NCBI GenBank assembly: GCA_028821815.1
Contig: JAPKEY010000056.1
Span: forward strand, 1 to 8,572
Length of the DNA stretch: 8,572 nucleotides
Source of the DNA: Candidatus Poseidoniales archaeon
GTDB lineage: Archaea > Thermoplasmatota > Poseidoniia > Poseidoniales > Thalassarchaeaceae
Direction of reading: 5' to 3'
The position numbers and the translations under genes were made by a program. The notes under the pieces are model-generated. The model was not told the origin of the DNA and did no database searches. It saw only the letters and a list, made by a program, of their open reading frames with translations. The stretch's first letter is position 1. Every line of letters starts with the position of its first letter. Positions 6,348-8,572 of the stretch are shown here, piece after piece.

Positions 6348-8417
6348 TCAAGTGGAAGGTTGACCGCTTGGGTTTGGTGTCAGCCGGTCAATTACCGCGC
6401 CAAGACGCTCGACCAATGAACTCTTGTTCTCGTTGGCGACCAGGGCAAATTCCATCACTTCATCTAGTGTGTCAACAGCAATCACCTCAATCATATCCTT
6501 GTAGGCATCATCAATGAGGACATCTTTCATATTAGCACGAGGGATAATGACTCGATTGATGCCGCTCTTTGCTGCGGCTTCAATTTTCGCGGTTACACCA
6601 CCAATAGGGAGAACTTCACCCCGTACTGATAGTGACCCGGTCATGGCGAGATTCTGATCGATTGGGATGTCCTCAAATGCAGAGATAATGGCCGTTGCAA
6701 TAGTGATACTCGCACTATCCCCATCGACACCATGCGTATCTACGAATTGGATGTGAATATCAAAATCTGAAACGTTTTTCCCAGTTAGTTTCTTGATGAC
6801 AGCACTCACATTGGTTACACTTTCTTTGGCCAAGTCAGATAATCCACCCGTAGCAAAGACACTTCCGGATTTGGATTGTGTAGGCGTCACCAGTGCCTCT
6901 ACAGGTAGCATGATTCCACTGAAATCAGACATCCCACTATCTGCCCCAAGAACGGCCAAGCCATTGACACGGCCGACGCGTTCCCCACTATTGACAAGGA
7001 GTGAATAATCCAGTCGATGCTCAATCATACGATCTGCAACTTGTTGTTCAAGCGGACGAGCGATGCGGCGGGCTCCGAGAACGTGCTTACCCGTTGTGAT
7101 TGAGGCATTTTCCTCACATGCAAGATCTCCAGCAATTCGCACCAGCCCACCAAGTTCGCGAAGGCGCAGAGTGAGCTTGCCTCGACGTCCCGCCCTGCGC
7201 TGCGCTTCACGGAGAATCACTTCGACCGCTGATCGATCAAAATGAGGAATTGCATTTCCAGTCTTCCGATTTTCCTCATTGCCAACTTCCTGAGCAATGA
7301 ATCGAATCAATCGCCTGCGATTACGTGCAGTGTCTCGCATTGTAGAATTGACATATACCTCATAGCCGTATCCACGGATTCGGCTGCGCAGAGCCGGATG
7401 CATGTGCTGAACTGCATCGAGGTTTCCTGCTGCCACGAGAATAAAATCACAAGGAACTGCTTCGGTCTTTGTGAGGGCGCCAGATGAACGCTCCGAGCGA
7501 CCTGAAATAGGGAGCGCTTTCTCCTGCATTGCCGTTAACAATGCCTGTTGTTCCTCAAGCCGGAGCAGGTTAATTTCATCGATGAAAAGAACCCCACCAT
7601 GGGACTTGTGAATATCACCTGCTTCGACACGCTCATGAGCAGGAGTTTCCATACCGCCTGATTGGAACGGGTCGTGGCGTACATCACCAAGTAAACTACC
7701 TGCGAGTGTACCAGTTGCATCGATAAATGGAGGCATATCACCTCTTTTTCGTTTGACCAATAACTTTGGAATCCGTGATTCATCACTCGATACCAAGCGA
7801 TTCTTGATGAACATGAAACCAAAAGCGAGTAAGAACATTCCAAAGAGCAGCATCACAATGTCACCTGATTGGATGGTTGCCAACAGCAGTGCAGCGCCGA
7901 TGAGGAGGGCGACAAACATCAGGGTTCGACTGGTACGATCCCGTTGTTCACGAAGTTGGGCTCGACGATCTTTGACAATTCGGTCACCTCTGCCAGCCGG
8001 AACAGTACGGATACGTGGTTCGTTTTCATCGTCATCATTGACGTAGCAAAGTGTATCCTCTAGAGATTCGCTTGGCATGAGTTCCGTCATCGCTTTTGCG
8101 AGCATGCTCTTACCCGTTCCAGGGTCACCAATCATCAACATATGGCGGCGTTGCTCTGCGGCTTTTCGAATTACGACTGCTGCATCTTCTTGGCCAATGA
8201 CTCGATCCACCAGGCATTCGGGAATGGGGACATCGGCGGTCGAGTCGAATGAAATGCCTTGAAGCCATTCTTCAACCGGTTCGTCGATGATGGGGTCGTC
8301 AGCCCCATCTGCAATAGAGCCAAGGCCGAAACCACTCTTTTCGGCAGGTACGGGTTCGAGTTCATCGATGATAGCCACCTCTTCAGTGACCTCTTCATCC
8401 ACTTGATCATCCGTCAC
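6348..8417 (-). CDS. lonB: ATP-dependent protease LonB, membrane-anchored archaeal type
   Basis: This 689-residue archaeal Lon combines an AAA+ unfoldase and a Ser-Lys protease, and degrades damaged or regulatory proteins at the cytoplasmic membrane face. The N-terminus (1-60) is acidic. Walker A GDPGTGKS lies at 97-104. Two membrane helices lie at about 166-204, inserted between Walker A and Walker B as is typical of LonB, flanked by basic stretches. Walker B is VLFIDEIN at 276-283, sensor-1 region VAAGN at 328-332, and PALRSRIRGYGYEV follows at 341-354. The protease domain (about 480-660) has nucleophile S568 in GVDGDSAS and general base K611 in GGVTAKIEAA. The 43-residue spacing equals that of classical Lon. 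It lacks the long N-terminal substrate domain of bacterial LonA, as expected. The start is GTG, supported by GGAGAGG five bases upstream. It appears to be the first gene of a unit with the transporter and the asparaginase. Confidence 0.96.
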   Translation of the reverse strand: MTDDQVDEEVTEEVAIIDELEPVPAEKSGFGLGSIADGADDPIIDEPVEEWLQGISFDSTADVPIPECLVDRVIGQEDAAVVIRKAAEQRRHMLMIGDPGTGKSMLAKAMTELMPSESLEDTLCYVNDDDENEPRIRTVPAGRGDRIVKDRRAQLREQRDRTSRTLMFVALLIGAALLLATIQSGDIVMLLFGMFLLAFGFMFIKNRLVSSDESRIPKLLVKRKRGDMPPFIDATGTLAGSLLGDVRHDPFQSGGMETPAHERVEAGDIHKSHGGVLFIDEINLLRLEEQQALLTAMQEKALPISGRSERSSGALTKTEAVPCDFILVAAGNLDAVQHMHPALRSRIRGYGYEVYVNSTMRDTARNRRRLIRFIAQEVGNEENRKTGNAIPHFDRSAVEVILREAQRRAGRRGKLTLRLRELGGLVRIAGDLACEENASITTGKHVLGARRIARPLEQQVADRMIEHRLDYSLLVNSGERVGRVNGLAVLGADSGMSDFSGIMLPVEALVTPTQSKSGSVFATGGLSDLAKESVTNVSAVIKKLTGKNVSDFDIHIQFVDTHGVDGDSASITIATAIISAFEDIPIDQNLAMTGSLSVRGEVLPIGGVTAKIEAAAKSGINRVIIPRANMKDVLIDDAYKDMIEVIAVDTLDEVMEFALVANENKSSLVERLGAVIDRLTPNPSGQPST

Positions 8418-8422
8418 AGTGA

Positions 8423-8429
8423 CCTCTCC
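8423..8429 (-). promoter_or_regulatory. Shine-Dalgarno GGAGAGG for the lonB GTG start
   Basis: On the minus strand GGAGAGG is followed by five bases (TCACT) and then the GTG at 8417. This is the strongest SD in the window. It fixes the non-ATG start, as there is no in-frame ATG nearby. Confidence 0.7.
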
Positions 8430-8484
8430 AGTATTTTTCTGGGGCTCGGCTACGTTCTTGAATGTGCGGTATCGCTACTTCACG

Positions 8485-8513
8485 CGCCCAAGGGGCTAAA
8501 GCCCCCTTGGGCG
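8485..8513. repeat. GC-rich hairpin (11-bp stem) upstream of lonB
   Basis: The left arm CGCCCAAGGGG (8485-8495) pairs perfectly with CCCCTTGGGCG (8503-8513), leaving a seven-base loop CTAAAGC. No T tract follows on either strand, so it does not look like an archaeal oligo-T terminator. Its GGGGCTAAAGCCCC core resembles REP-like palindromes dispersed in many genomes. It may alternatively be a leader structure of lonB mRNA. Confidence 0.65.
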
Positions 8514-8572
8514 GGACATTCGCGCCTATCGTCGAATTGATATTCAGAACCATGTTCGGAGGACCATCCACT

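Larger units (their letters stand above)
8418..8572. other. lonB upstream region at the window edge, no convincing gene
   Basis: This 155-base stretch holds the lonB SD, a strong hairpin and no gene I can support. Two minus-strand frames are open from the right edge: one for about 30 codons to a stop at 8480, and one to a stop at 8407 overlapping the lonB start by 11 bases. Either could be the tail of an upstream gene but neither shows a recognisable family. A plus-strand ATG at 8552 gives only seven codons before the edge and cannot be judged. No clear TATA box for lonB is visible. Confidence 0.5.

Noticed and set aside
8485..8513. Hairpin as a Rho-independent-style terminator
   Set aside because: No T tract follows the stem on either strand, and archaea terminate mainly at oligo-T without needing hairpins.
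8259..8540. Plus-strand 93-codon open frame
   Set aside because: It lies mostly antisense to the well-supported lonB N-terminus and has no family resemblance.
8407..8553. 48-residue minus-strand frame overlapping the lonB start
   Set aside because: No recognisable family and no SD; the frame reads through the hairpin and is likely open by chance.

Overview
The window most likely comes from an archaeon, and probably from a planktonic euryarchaeon of the Thermoplasmatota / Marine Group II (Poseidoniales) type. Three genes support the domain call: a membrane-anchored LonB-type protease, a UPF0147 protein, and a FlaK/PibD-like prepilin peptidase with the C-terminal signature seen in archaea. The narrower lineage is inference from gene content, style and dense packing; no rRNA or marker gene here settles it.

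Left block, plus strand (1-2860): the window opens inside a gene whose C-terminal half is a lamin-tail-type (LTD) beta domain, normally found on extracellular proteins. Three consecutive RecA/KaiC-superfamily genes follow in one tightly spaced unit. The first (603-1433) has an intact Walker A motif. The second (1426-2013) and third (2027-2860) keep the KaiC-like layout and a Walker B-like strand but have lost the P-loop lysine. This pattern suggests one working ATPase with two degenerate partners.

Centre (2866-4224): a prepilin peptidase gene on the minus strand converges on the ATPase block with only 5 bases between stops. It diverges from a small UPF0147 gene on the plus strand. The 81-base divergent spacer is nearly mirror-symmetric: both genes have a related leader (GTGCAGGT..TTGAG) just ahead of their start codons, with a TATA-like CTTAAAG between. 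The prepilin peptidase next to KaiC/ArlH-like ATPases and an LTD protein raises the possibility of a type IV filament or cell-surface locus; this is an inference from context.

Right block, minus strand (8417 to 4205): lonB, an MFS drug/H+ antiporter-like transporter, and a compact plant-type asparaginase/isoaspartyl peptidase lie head to tail with gaps of 10 and 0 bases, consistent with one transcript. LonB degrades proteins and the asparaginase family clears isoaspartyl peptides or asparagine, so a protein-turnover theme is plausible. The right edge (8418-8572) has no convincing gene but holds a strong GC-rich hairpin without a T tract.
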